Below, one piece after another: positions 23,888-32,235 of a stretch of 64,000 nucleotides of DNA. The translations under genes were made by a program, and so were the position numbers. Numbering within the stretch: the stretch's first letter is position 1; each line of letters opens with the position of its first letter. Source of the stretch: Amycolatopsis vastitatis (GTDB lineage Bacteria > Actinomycetota > Actinomycetes > Mycobacteriales > Pseudonocardiaceae); contig NZ_NMUL01000043.1 in NCBI RefSeq assembly GCF_002234595.1, forward strand, positions 111,139 through 175,138. The letters are read 5' to 3'. Below the pieces are notes generated by a model. It had not been told where the DNA came from. It made no database searches and was given only the letters and a program-made list of their open reading frames with translations.

Positions 23888-24853
23888 TCAAGCGGGCAAA
23901 TCGGCGGGCAGGCCGAAGTCGGTGAGTGCGGCGGTCAGGAACGACACGATCTCGCTCACTCGTCCATTGTGGATGGTGAGCACGTCGAGGCCGCCCGGCA
24001 GGTAGGCGCCGGCGGCGTCGTCCCACAGGTAGGTGCCGAAGGCGAGCTGGCCGTTGGCCGACGTCGGCAGGAATCGCCAGCGCGACCGCAGCGGACCGTC
24101 GACCAGGAACGCGCGGATGGCGTCGGCGCCGCGGTACCACTCGGGCAGTGGCGGCATCGAGAAGCGGGCGTCGTCGGCCAGCATGGCGACGATCGCGTCG
24201 ACGTCGCCGGCCTGCCAGGCATCGATCCACCGGCCGGCGATCTCGTTGACCGCGTCCGGCCCGAGTTCGTGCTGCACGCTCTGCCGGCTGACGCGGGTGG
24301 TGTCGATGGTCTTGCGGGCCCGCTGCAGCGCGCTGTTCACCGAAGCGGTGGAAGTTTCCAGCAGCTCGGCGACTTCGGCGGCGGAGAAGCCGAGCACTTC
24401 GCGGAGGAGGAGCACGGCCCGCTGCAAAGCGGACAGGTGCTGCAGGGCGGCGACGAATGCGAGTCCGACGGCCTCCCGGGCGAGATAGCTCGCCTCGGGT
24501 GAGGGATCGGGGCAGGGTTCGAGCCAGCTGACTTCGGCACCGGGGGTTCCCGGGTGCACGTCGAAGGGCAGTTCGCGGCGGCCGAGCCGTTCCAGGGCGG
24601 TCAGGCAGCGGTTGGTCGCGATCTTGTACAGCCAGGCCCGGACGAACCCGCGCTCGTCCAGCCCGCCGATGCCACGCCAAGCCCGGACCAGCGCGTCCTG
24701 GAGCACATCCTCGGCGTCGTGCCGCGAACCCAGCATCCGGTAGCAGTGCGCCAGCAGCTCGTCACGGTACGGGCCGACCAGTCGCTCGAACGCGGCCGCG
24801 TCGCCCGACCTGGCAGCGTCGAGGAACTCGGCCGGTGCGTTCACACCGGCCAT
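23888..24853 (-). CDS. ECF sigma factor with C-terminal SnoaL-like domain
   Basis: A 321-aa sigma factor of the SigG/SigJ-like ECF group. Region 2 (CYRMLGSRHDAEDVLQDALV, then RAWLYKIATNRCL) and region 4 (LLREVLGFSAAEVAELLETS, then SVNSALQRARKTI) occupy residues 1-200. Residues about 205-315 form a SnoaL/NTF2-like domain (DAWQAGDVDAIVAMLADDAR) that in this group modulates sigma activity. The start is ATG at 24853 or the nearby GTG. It is divergent from a SnoaL-like gene with a 73-base gap. Confidence 0.93.
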   Translation of the reverse strand: MAGVNAPAEFLDAARSGDAAAFERLVGPYRDELLAHCYRMLGSRHDAEDVLQDALVRAWRGIGGLDERGFVRAWLYKIATNRCLTALERLGRRELPFDVHPGTPGAEVSWLEPCPDPSPEASYLAREAVGLAFVAALQHLSALQRAVLLLREVLGFSAAEVAELLETSTASVNSALQRARKTIDTTRVSRQSVQHELGPDAVNEIAGRWIDAWQAGDVDAIVAMLADDARFSMPPLPEWYRGADAIRAFLVDGPLRSRWRFLPTSANGQLAFGTYLWDDAAGAYLPGGLDVLTIHNGRVSEIVSFLTAALTDFGLPADLPA

Positions 24854-24926
24854 CCTGGCCCGCCGCGATGAGTTTGTCGCCCGGCCCGGGTTCCACCCGG
24901 TGAACTCATCCTCCGAGGAGAACCCG

Positions 24927-25346
24927 ATGACCGACGAACAGCAGATCCGAACCCTGATCCAGGCCTGGGCGAGCGCCGCGCACGAGGGCGACCTTGACGG
25001 CGTGCTGGCGGATCACGCCCCTGAAATCGTGATGTTCGATGTGCCGCCGCCCTATCGGGGGCTGCGCGGACTCGAGGCCTACCGGGACAGCTGGCCGGGG
25101 TTCTTCGCCTGGCAGGCCGGCGGTGCGGTGTTCGACCTCGAATCACTCGACGTCGTGGCCGGGACCGACGTCGCCTTCGCCTACGGCCTGCTGCGCTGCG
25201 GCACGCCGGCCGACTTCGCCCGGGACCCCGAGCAGCGGCTCCGGCTCACTGTCGGCCTGCGCAAGACCGAGGGCCGCTGGAGCGTGGTGCACGAGCACCA
25301 CTCCTTCACCGACACGACCCCGGCGCCCCCGCCGGAGTCACGATGA
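24927..25346 (+). CDS. SnoaL/NTF2-like protein
   Basis: A 139-aa alpha+beta cone protein of the SnoaL-like/DUF4440 type (IRTLIQAWASAAHEGDLDGV, then LRKTEGRWSVVHEHHSF). The GAGGAG ribosome-binding site and ATG at 24927 decide the start; an upstream in-frame ATG at 24900 has no such signal. It is divergent from the ECF sigma factor, which itself ends in a SnoaL-like domain, so it may be a target of that sigma factor. It could be an isomerase, hydrolase or binding protein. Confidence 0.88.
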   Translation: MTDEQQIRTLIQAWASAAHEGDLDGVLADHAPEIVMFDVPPPYRGLRGLEAYRDSWPGFFAWQAGGAVFDLESLDVVAGTDVAFAYGLLRCGTPADFARDPEQRLRLTVGLRKTEGRWSVVHEHHSFTDTTPAPPPESR

Positions 25347-25451
25347 AGAAGAACTGGCCGGCCACTGTCGAATCCGGCCGGCTTCGTTCGACGCCCGGGG
25401 TGAGAGGCCGCCCACGCGGGGCGCGATCACGACCACCGGAGAGGCCGGCCG

Positions 25452-26048
25452 ATGCCGCACCCACAGGCCAGGATCCACCGCATGTTCGAGCTCGTCGAGC
25501 CGATCGCCACCGTCGCCTTCTCCGCGGTGGCGACCGAGGCGTTCCTGGTCCTCGGCATGCGCAACTACCGGGACGGATACTTCGCGGGCCGGGCCGCGCC
25601 GCTGGGGCAGGCACCGGCCGAGGTGGCGCGCCACCTCCCGTGGGTCTGGGGGAAGACCACCCCGGAGGAGGCGATCGCCGTGCGCGAGCGGGGCAGCGCC
25701 ACCGCGCTGCGGCAGAGGATCGGAAAGCTCGCCGACTCCCCCGGGCTGCCGCGGGTCGCCGACCTCGCCACCCGAGCGGCGGTCAGCGCGCCGACCGAAG
25801 GCCGGGCGCTCCGCGGCCTCGTGGACGCCACCGGCGGGTTCACCGACGCCGGCCGGGAGACCAGCGAGCGGATCGAGGCCCTCACCGACGAATTGGCGGC
25901 ACCGGCATACGCCGTGCTAGGCGCGGACGAGCTTGACGAGCTGGTCGCGGGCCTCGAACCGATCGCCGCCGCGGTACAAGCCGCCCACGATCGAGCAGGC
26001 AGTCGCCGGAGTGAACAATTGCGGGTGAGCGGACCATTCCCGGGCTGA
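25452..26048 (+). CDS. Short SCO6745/SalK-like protein
   Basis: A 198-aa protein. The N-terminal part (MFELVEPIATVAF, then MRNYRDGYFAGRAAPLG) matches the start of SCO6745/SalK-type proteins, which run to about 280-290 residues. The C-terminal part (FTDAGRETSERIEALTDELA) resembles their ending. The middle appears to lack roughly 90 residues, so this is either a compact variant or an internally deleted gene. That reading rests on remembered family layout. The start may be ATG at 25452 or 25482. The family function is unknown; a DNA-binding-like C-terminal domain is usual. A strong terminator follows. Confidence 0.65.
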   Translation: MPHPQARIHRMFELVEPIATVAFSAVATEAFLVLGMRNYRDGYFAGRAAPLGQAPAEVARHLPWVWGKTTPEEAIAVRERGSATALRQRIGKLADSPGLPRVADLATRAAVSAPTEGRALRGLVDATGGFTDAGRETSERIEALTDELAAPAYAVLGADELDELVAGLEPIAAAVQAAHDRAGSRRSEQLRVSGPFPG

Positions 26049-26051
26049 CCG

Positions 26052-26093
26052 CGAAAACCGGCAGCCGGGTGAATTCCCGGCTGCCGGTTTTCG
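26052..26093. terminator. Perfect 18-bp hairpin terminator
   Basis: An 18-bp perfect stem (26052-26069 with 26076-26093) around a 6-base loop. The arms begin CGAAAACC and end GGTTTTCG, giving A- and T-tracts on both strands. It lies between convergent genes and should stop transcription in both directions. Confidence 0.92.
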
Positions 26094-26104
26094 ATTTCCC
26101 CGGA

Positions 26105-26995
26105 TCAGGGGTGGTAGATCTCCTTGACCGTGGTGATCTGGTCGTCGCCGTTCACGCTGATGTGCGCGAGGATCGAGCTGCCGTCCTTCAGCTTCTGGAG
26201 CAGCTGGTTCTGGCCGCACGGCCCGTTGCCGTAGCCCTGGTCGTCGATGGTGACCGATTCGCCCGGGCACAGGCTGGCCGCGCTGAACACCTTGCCGCCC
26301 TTCTGCAGCGGAAGCCGGTAGGTCTTGCCGTCGAGCGGCACGTAGTGGCTGTTGTCCGGACCGCCCTCCTGGCGGACGACCAGCTGGAAGCGGACCATCT
26401 GCACCCCGGCGTCGTACCCGGTGAACTGCACGTCCTGGGTGGTGTTCGGGAACTTGCGGACCGGCGCCGTGCCGGCGCCGGCCGAGGGCCTGGTCTCCAG
26501 CTGCAGGGAGTTGTCGGGCACGCCACAGACCACCGCACCCTGGCTGCCCGCGGCGTCCGCCTGACGGGCGCAGGTCCAGTTCCCCCGGATGTCGAGGACC
26601 CGCTCGCCCGGCCCTTCGGCCTGCGGCAGCTTCCGGTAGTACTCGGTGATCACGTTGAACGCCTCGGTGCAGCCCGGCGTCGTGCCGTCGGTGGCGGCCA
26701 CCGCGATCAGGTCCATCCGCGGCCGCCCGGGTGCGCCGACCTGGCCGCCGTGCCGGCTGCAATTGACGTCGCCGTTCGACGCGGCGCCGGACCCCGCGGC
26801 GCCGGAACCCCCGGTGGCAGCCCCCTGGCCGCCGCCTTCCGGCGCTTGCTCCACGGCCGCCGTCGCCGTCTCGTTTTTCACCGGAGAACCATTGCCCGCG
26901 ACGCTGTTTCCGCTGCACGCGGAAAGCAGAGCGGTGATGGTGAACGCCCCGGCCACCATGGCCATTTTGATTGTCTTCTTCGCGGTGAATTCCAT
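26105..26995 (-). CDS. Secreted lipoprotein, unrecognised
   Basis: A 296-aa lipoprotein with lipobox LLSAC near residue 27, then a Gly/Ala/Ser-rich spacer (about residues 50-75) and a folded domain with several cysteines (VNCSRHGG, GCTEAF, WTCARQ, VVCGVP, LCPGES, GPCGQN) that probably form disulfides. I do not recognise the domain. GGAGGGG precedes the ATG at 26995. It stands alone between the terminator and the amidohydrolase gene. Confidence 0.8.
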   Translation of the reverse strand: MEFTAKKTIKMAMVAGAFTITALLSACSGNSVAGNGSPVKNETATAAVEQAPEGGGQGAATGGSGAAGSGAASNGDVNCSRHGGQVGAPGRPRMDLIAVAATDGTTPGCTEAFNVITEYYRKLPQAEGPGERVLDIRGNWTCARQADAAGSQGAVVCGVPDNSLQLETRPSAGAGTAPVRKFPNTTQDVQFTGYDAGVQMVRFQLVVRQEGGPDNSHYVPLDGKTYRLPLQKGGKVFSAASLCPGESVTIDDQGYGNGPCGQNQLLQKLKDGSSILAHISVNGDDQITTVKEIYHP

Positions 26996-27185
26996 CTCGC
27001 GCCCCTCCAGAAGCCTTTGTTGAAGCTTTGTCTCCGAAGACGCCGGAAACGGAATCAGGTTGTTCATGGGTGCCGCCGGACCCCAGCGTTGCCCGAAAGT
27101 ACGGCCCGTCCTGTCCTCACGGGCAGAACCCGGCCGGCTTCGCAACCCATTGGCACCACGATGACGCCTGCGGGCAGCCGGGAAG

Positions 27186-28493
27186 TCAGCTTGTGGGCGG
27201 CGTGCGAGAGAGTCGTTCGCGCAGGCGGGCGACGAGTTCCGCCTCGTCGGCCGCGACCAGCCGGTAGTCCCGCACGACGACCTGCCCTCCGACGACCACG
27301 TGTTTCGGCCGCCGCCCGGGCGAAGCCCACAGGAGTCCCGCCACGGGATCGTGGACGCCCGCGTCGGCGACGCCGGAGACGTCCCACACGCACAAGTCAC
27401 CCGCCGACCCGGCACCCAGCTGCCCGAGCTCGGGTCGTCCCAGCCCCGCGGCGGAACCCGCCGTGGCCATCCCGAGCACGGTGCGCGCGGGAAGCTGCGG
27501 CCCCACGAGGCCCGAGACCTGGAGGGCGAGCCGGGCATCGGCGAGCAGGTGCCCGGCGTCGTTGCTGCCCCCGCCGCTCGTGCCCAGGCCGACGACGACG
27601 CCCGCCTCGATCAGCGCGGCGACCGGCGCGACACCCCACCCCATGGGCACGTCGCACCCCGGCGCGTGCGTCGCGGTCACGCCCGCCTGCGCGAGCAGGC
27701 GGATCTCTCCTGGCGTGACGTCACACAGGTGGGCCACGGTGACGTCGGGCTCCAGCCACCCCCATTCGCCGAGGAGCTCCAGTGGCCTGCGCCCGTAGCG
27801 CGCGAGGGCGATCGCGGTGTCGACCTGCTCGTTGGCCTGGGTCCGGCGGCGCAGGCCGTGGCGGGCCGCGACCGCGCCGAGGGCCGCGAACGTCTCCCGC
27901 GCGTCGGAATGGACCCCGGCGGGGCCGACCGCGACCTGGAGCATGCCATCCGGGGAGACTCCGCCGGTGTCGCCGGGAACGAGCGCGGTCACGATGGCCT
28001 CGGCGGACTCGCCCGCCCACTCCGGATCGTCCCGTGCCGAGCCGCGCACGAAGACGAGCCGGGCGCCGAGGGACCGGACGGCCTCGGCCGTCGCCCTCGC
28101 GAGGGCGACGGTGTCCGCGATCGGGGCGCCGTGCGGCCAGTTCAGATGGTGGTCCGCGATGGTCGTGACGCCGCACAGGAGGCTTTCGGCCGCGCCCACC
28201 GAGGCGGCGACGGCGTAGGACTCCGGGTCGTGGCCCACTCTCCCGTAGGCGGCGGCCATCGCGGGCAGCCACTCGGCCATCGGCACCCCCCGCGTTCCGG
28301 GCAGGGTGCGGAACGCGCTCTGCAGGAGGTGGTGGTGGGCGTTCACGAGCCCCGGCGTGACAACGCATCCGGCGGCGTCGAGCACCGTCTCGTGCGGGGA
28401 CCCGTTTTCGATAACGAGGTCGAGCGCGAGATCACCACGGTCCTCTGTGGACGAATTGGCGAGAATGCGCTCAGCGTCCCGGATCGTGAGCAT
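27186..28493 (-). CDS. Amidohydrolase with altered metal ligands (8-oxoguanine deaminase/TRZ-ATZ-like)
   Basis: A 435-aa TIM-barrel amidohydrolase closest in layout to 8-oxoguanine deaminase and TRZ/ATZ chlorohydrolases. The HxH pair is His53/His55 in NAHHHLLQ, and His255 lies in VAHLCD. The third histidine (usually THLAE) is replaced by Gln219 in RTQANE, and the usual Asp in GVDG(S/A)xSND is Ser306 in GTSGGGSND. Metal binding must therefore differ from classical members, or the enzyme has lost deaminase activity. It is the last gene of the leftward arm of the catabolic locus, 7 bases after the reductase. Confidence 0.82.
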   Translation of the reverse strand: MLTIRDAERILANSSTEDRGDLALDLVIENGSPHETVLDAAGCVVTPGLVNAHHHLLQSAFRTLPGTRGVPMAEWLPAMAAAYGRVGHDPESYAVAASVGAAESLLCGVTTIADHHLNWPHGAPIADTVALARATAEAVRSLGARLVFVRGSARDDPEWAGESAEAIVTALVPGDTGGVSPDGMLQVAVGPAGVHSDARETFAALGAVAARHGLRRRTQANEQVDTAIALARYGRRPLELLGEWGWLEPDVTVAHLCDVTPGEIRLLAQAGVTATHAPGCDVPMGWGVAPVAALIEAGVVVGLGTSGGGSNDAGHLLADARLALQVSGLVGPQLPARTVLGMATAGSAAGLGRPELGQLGAGSAGDLCVWDVSGVADAGVHDPVAGLLWASPGRRPKHVVVGGQVVVRDYRLVAADEAELVARLRERLSRTPPTS

Positions 28494-28500
28494 GGGCCGG

Positions 28501-29433
28501 TCACAGATCCAGGACGAGTTTGCCGCCGCGCGAACGCGAGACGCAGATCATCATGGTGCGGCCGGCGGCCTGCTCGTCTTCGCTGAGGATCGAGTCCCGG
28601 TGCTCGGCGGCGCCGTCGAGGACCGCAGTCTCGCACGTCCCGCACGTGCCCTCACGGCACGAGGAGAGCACGAGCACCCCGGCGTCCTCGGCGACGTCCA
28701 AAATGGACTTTCCCGCCGGCACCGGAAGGATCTCGCCGGACAGGGCGAGTTCCACCTCGAATGCGGCATCGACCTGCGCTGGGAGCGTCTTCGGCGCGAA
28801 CCGCTCAACTTGCAGGGAGCCTCGCGGCCACGCCCGCATCGCCGCTTCGACGGCGTCCATGAGCCCCGCGGGCCCGCAGCAATAGACAACGGTTCCCGCC
28901 GCGGGAACACCCAGCAGCCGGTCGGGATCGAGCCGGGCGCCTTCAGCGCTCACCCTCAGCTCGACCTTCCCGGGGTGACGGCGTTCCAGGTCGTCGGCGA
29001 ACGCCATCGACGCCCGGGTCCGGCCCGCGTACACCAGCCGCCACGGCGTGCCGCTGGCCTCGGCCGACTCGATCATGGGCAGGATCGGGGTGATCCCGAT
29101 GCCGCCGGCGACGAAGAGCGCGGGAACCCCCGGACGGAACTCGAAGTGGCTGACCGGCCCGCGGGCCCGCAGCGACGTCCCGGTCTCGAGGACATCGTGG
29201 ACATACGCCGATCCCCCGCGGCCCGCCTCGGCCCGCCGCACGGCGATCCGCCAGGTGCCCGCGGCCAAGGGTCCGCAGAGCGAGTACTGGCGCTCGTCCG
29301 CCGTCGGGAGCACGAGGTCGATGTGCGCTCCGGGCCGCCACGCGGGCAGGCGGCCGCCGTGGGTGGCCGCGAGGTCCAGGACGACGACGCCGTCCGCGGC
29401 CGGGGTCTTCGCGAGCACGACGAGGTCGATCAC
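28501..29433 (-). CDS. PDR/VanB-type flavin and 2Fe-2S oxidoreductase
   Basis: A 310-aa reductase of the phthalate dioxygenase reductase/vanillate demethylase reductase family. The flavin site is RQYSLCG, the NAD(P)H domain has GGIGITPILPM and YCCGPAGLM, and the C-terminal plant-type [2Fe-2S] domain has Cys259, Cys264, Cys267 and Cys297. It passes electrons from NAD(P)H to an oxygenase. No Rieske oxygenase subunit is encoded in the window, so the partner is missing or distant. GTG at 29433 overlaps the regulator stop as GTGA. Confidence 0.92.
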   Translation of the reverse strand: MIDLVVLAKTPAADGVVVLDLAATHGGRLPAWRPGAHIDLVLPTADERQYSLCGPLAAGTWRIAVRRAEAGRGGSAYVHDVLETGTSLRARGPVSHFEFRPGVPALFVAGGIGITPILPMIESAEASGTPWRLVYAGRTRASMAFADDLERRHPGKVELRVSAEGARLDPDRLLGVPAAGTVVYCCGPAGLMDAVEAAMRAWPRGSLQVERFAPKTLPAQVDAAFEVELALSGEILPVPAGKSILDVAEDAGVLVLSSCREGTCGTCETAVLDGAAEHRDSILSEDEQAAGRTMMICVSRSRGGKLVLDL

Positions 29434-30083
29434 GCGTCCTCCAGGAGCTTCTGCTTCACCACGACGAGGTGGAACCGCGAGCCGTCGGGCGAGCACCAGC
29501 GGTGGGCCGTGCCGCCCGGGTAGTAGACGGAGTCGCCCGTGTCGAGCCGGACCGTCCCGTCCTTCTCGAGGTCCAGCAGGAGCGCCCCGCCCACGACGTG
29601 GACGAATTCGTCCTCGGGGTGGCGGAAGTAGTCACCGAACTCGGTGGTCGTCCCGGTCCACTCGATCGGGTCGAACGCCCGCCTGCCGCGCGCGAGCAGC
29701 CTGACCTCGCCGTGGGGGAACTGGTTGCGGGCGCCCTCGCCGGCGCGCAGCACGTCGGCTCTCCCGCTGTCGGTGTCCGGCAAGCCCGGGGCACCGGCGG
29801 CGATCAGCTCGACCTGGGTCGTGCCGAGGGCCTTCGCGATGCGGTCGAGCGAAACCATGCTCGGCCGGGTGTGTCCTCGCTCCAGCTGGCTGAGGAACGG
29901 GTGCGAAAGTCCCGTGCGCGCCGCGAGCTGGACGAGCGTGAGACCGCGGGACCGGCGCAGCTCGCGGATGCGCGTGCCGACCCGCTCGGCCTGCTCGTCG
30001 ACGACGCGTGAAGACGCGTGATCGGCTTCCTTCACGGTGACCGCCACCGCACCGCCGGGCCGCAAGGGCAACACAAAGAACAC
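29430..30083 (-). CDS. XRE-family regulator with C-terminal cupin
   Basis: A regulator of up to 217 aa. The HTH lies at about residues 36-90 (IRELRRSRGLTLVQLAARTG, LSHPFLSQLERG), followed by a cupin sensor domain (YFRHPEDEFVHVVGGALLL, YYPGGTAHRW) typical of one-component catabolic regulators. Possible starts are GTG at 30083, 30047 or 30035; none has a strong ribosome-binding site. It heads the leftward arm, and the 11-bp inverted repeat at 30123-30149 in the divergent gap is its likely operator. Confidence 0.9.
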   Translation of the reverse strand: MFFVLPLRPGGAVAVTVKEADHASSRVVDEQAERVGTRIRELRRSRGLTLVQLAARTGLSHPFLSQLERGHTRPSMVSLDRIAKALGTTQVELIAAGAPGLPDTDSGRADVLRAGEGARNQFPHGEVRLLARGRRAFDPIEWTGTTTEFGDYFRHPEDEFVHVVGGALLLDLEKDGTVRLDTGDSVYYPGGTAHRWCSPDGSRFHLVVVKQKLLEDA

Positions 30084-30122
30084 GGGACTTTACCCATCGG
30101 AAATCTCGGCTCCGTACCGTCA

Positions 30123-30149
30123 GCGAATGTTGATGCGGTCAACATTCGC
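30123..30149. promoter_or_regulatory. Perfect 11-bp inverted repeat, likely operator
   Basis: GCGAATGTTGA (30123-30133), a 5-base spacer and the exact complement TCAACATTCGC (30139-30149). It is in the 107-base gap between the XRE-cupin regulator and the rightward catabolic arm, the expected place for one dimer to control both arms. Confidence 0.75.
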
Positions 30150-30190
30150 ACCATCCCAGCAGTTCCGCAACACCGACCCCGGAGAAACGC

Positions 30191-31456
30191 ATGACGGACC
30201 CGCTGCCCCGCCCGCTCGCCGCGGTGCGCAACGCGCAGCTGCCCGACGGGCGCGTCGTGGACGTCTCGTTCGCCTCGGGCGTGGTCAGTGCGATCACCAC
30301 CGCGGGCACGGCCGACACTCTCGGGCCGACGCTGGATTTGCGTGGCCGGCTGCTGCTTCCCGCCCCGGCCGAGCCCCACGCGCATCTCGACAAGGCCCGG
30401 AGTTTCGACGCCGCCAACCCGAAGCTCGGTGACCTCGGCTCCGCGATCGACGCGTGGCGGTCGCACGCGTCGGCCATGAGCGTCGAGTCGATCGTCGAGC
30501 GCGCCCGGGCGCAGGCCCTCGCGATGCTCGCCGCGGGGACCACGGCGATCCGTTCCCATGTCGACGTCCTCGAAGACGGCGGTGCGGGCCTCGAAGACGT
30601 GACGCGCGCAGCCCGTGCCCTCGTGCAGGTCCGGGCGGAACTCGCGGGCCTCATGGACATCCAGCTCGTGGCGCTCGCCGGGCCGCACTGCCCCGACCAC
30701 CACCTGGAAGCGGTCCTGGACGCCGGGATCGAACTCGTCGGCGGCGCTCCGCACCTCGCTCCCGACCCCGCGGCCGATCTCGCGCGGCTGCTGGCGATCG
30801 CGGAACGGCGCGGGATCGGCGCCGACCTCCACACCGACGAGAACCTCGCCGGCCCCGTCACCCTCGACGCCTATGCCCGCGCGGTGCGCGACTGGCCGGG
30901 CGACCGCCCGCGTACGGCAGGCCACTGCGTGCGGCTCGGCACGCTGGAAGCCGCGCGCCGGGACGCGATCATCGCGGACGTCAAGGCCGCGGGCCTCGGC
31001 ATCGTCACCCTGCCCATCACGAATCTCTACCTCCAGGGATGGGAGCACCCCGTTTCGACGCCGCGCGGTCTGGCGCCGTTGCGCGAGCTGCTCGACGCGG
31101 GCGTCCGCCTCGGCGCCGGGGCGGACAACGTGCGCGATCCGTTCAACCCGGTGGGCCGCGGCGACGCGCTCGAAACCGCGTCGCTTCTCGTCACGGCGGG
31201 CCATCTCCCACCGGAAGAGGCCTACGGGCTCGTGAGCACCGGGGCGCGATCCGTCATGGGACTGCCCGCCGCGGGGACGGCGGTCGGCGCCCCGGCCGAC
31301 TTCCTCGCCATCCGGGCCGTGAACCTCGTCGACGCGATCGCCACCGCACCCGCCGACCGCATCGTCATCCACCGCGGCCGCGTCGTCGCGATCACCGAGG
31401 CACGCTGCGAGCTCCCGGCCCTGTCCGTAGCTCCCCTGCCCGTCCCCGTTTCCTGA
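30191..31456 (+). CDS. Cytosine deaminase-like amidohydrolase
   Basis: A 421-aa metal-dependent hydrolase of the CodA group. The metal set is complete: His63/His65 in HAHLDK, His214 and Glu217 in LHTDE, His245 in GHCVRLG and Asp312 in GADNVRDPFNP. CodA-type enzymes deaminate or hydrolyse cytosine, isoguanine, creatinine and related rings, so the substrate is probably a cyclic amidine or ureide. The ATG follows a GGAG site. It is the first gene of the rightward arm, 12 bases before the ABC ATPase. Confidence 0.88.
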   Translation: MTDPLPRPLAAVRNAQLPDGRVVDVSFASGVVSAITTAGTADTLGPTLDLRGRLLLPAPAEPHAHLDKARSFDAANPKLGDLGSAIDAWRSHASAMSVESIVERARAQALAMLAAGTTAIRSHVDVLEDGGAGLEDVTRAARALVQVRAELAGLMDIQLVALAGPHCPDHHLEAVLDAGIELVGGAPHLAPDPAADLARLLAIAERRGIGADLHTDENLAGPVTLDAYARAVRDWPGDRPRTAGHCVRLGTLEAARRDAIIADVKAAGLGIVTLPITNLYLQGWEHPVSTPRGLAPLRELLDAGVRLGAGADNVRDPFNPVGRGDALETASLLVTAGHLPPEEAYGLVSTGARSVMGLPAAGTAVGAPADFLAIRAVNLVDAIATAPADRIVIHRGRVVAITEARCELPALSVAPLPVPVS

Positions 31457-31467
31457 AGGGATTTGCC

Positions 31468-32235
31468 ATGTCCACCACGACCGCGGCCGAGCCGGCCATC
31501 CGCTCGACCCTGCTGGACTTCCGCGACGTCGACCTCGTCTTCCCCGACGGGACGGCGGCCCTCGGCGGCGTCGACCTCACCGTGGACCGCGGCGAATTCG
31601 TCTCGATCGTGGGCCCGAGCGGATGCGGCAAGTCGACGTTGCTGCGCATCGCGTCGGGCCTCGAATCGGCTTCGGGTGGCACGACCGACGTGAGCACGAG
31701 CCGCATCGGCTACGTCTTCCAGGACGCGACGCTCCTTCCGTGGCGGTCGGTGCAGGGCAACGTCGAACTCCTCGCCGAGCTCAACCGGGCGGCCAAGGCG
31801 GACCGGGTCGCGAAGGCAGCCGCCGCGATCGGTCTCGTCGGCCTCGACGGATTCGAGAAGCACCTTCCGAAACAGCTCTCGGGCGGCATGAAGATGCGCG
31901 TCTCGCTCGCGCGGTCCCTCACGCTCGACCCCGAACTGTTCCTGTTCGACGAGCCGTTCGGGGCGCTCGACGAAATCACGCGCGAACGCCTCAACGACGA
32001 GCTCCTGCGGCTGTTCGCCGAGCAGCGCTTCGCGGGGCTGTTCGTCACGCACTCGGTCTCCGAGGCCGTCTACCTCTCGACCAAGGTCGTCGTCATGTCC
32101 GGCCGGCCGGGCTCGATCGTCGCGCGGTTCGACGTGCCGTTCCCGATGCCGCGGGATCCCGACATCCGCTTCACCCCGGAGTTCGCCGAGCTCGTCGGCG
32201 ACGTCTCGCACGCGCTCAGGAAGGGGCACCGCTGA
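31468..32235 (+). CDS. ABC importer ATP-binding protein (NitT/TauT family)
   Basis: A 255-aa ATPase of the nitrate/taurine/thiamine-precursor import family. Walker A is GPSGCGKST, the Q-loop FQDATLLPW, the signature LSGGMKMRVSLARS (the common Gln is replaced by Lys-Met), and Walker B LFLFDEPFGALD. GAAGGG precedes the ATG. It pairs with the permease, whose start overlaps its stop by one base, and with the binding protein after that. Confidence 0.93.
   Translation: MSTTTAAEPAIRSTLLDFRDVDLVFPDGTAALGGVDLTVDRGEFVSIVGPSGCGKSTLLRIASGLESASGGTTDVSTSRIGYVFQDATLLPWRSVQGNVELLAELNRAAKADRVAKAAAAIGLVGLDGFEKHLPKQLSGGMKMRVSLARSLTLDPELFLFDEPFGALDEITRERLNDELLRLFAEQRFAGLFVTHSVSEAVYLSTKVVVMSGRPGSIVARFDVPFPMPRDPDIRFTPEFAELVGDVSHALRKGHR

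Noticed and set aside
23888..24853. Polyketide-type SnoaL cyclase cluster
   Set aside because: The SnoaL-like domains occur as a sigma-factor tail and a solitary NTF2-like protein; no polyketide synthase or tailoring genes are present.
26105..27538. Long minus-strand frame extending the lipoprotein 180 codons upstream
   Set aside because: The signal peptide with lipobox and GGAGGGG site at 26995 fix the start; the upstream part overlaps the amidohydrolase gene out of frame.
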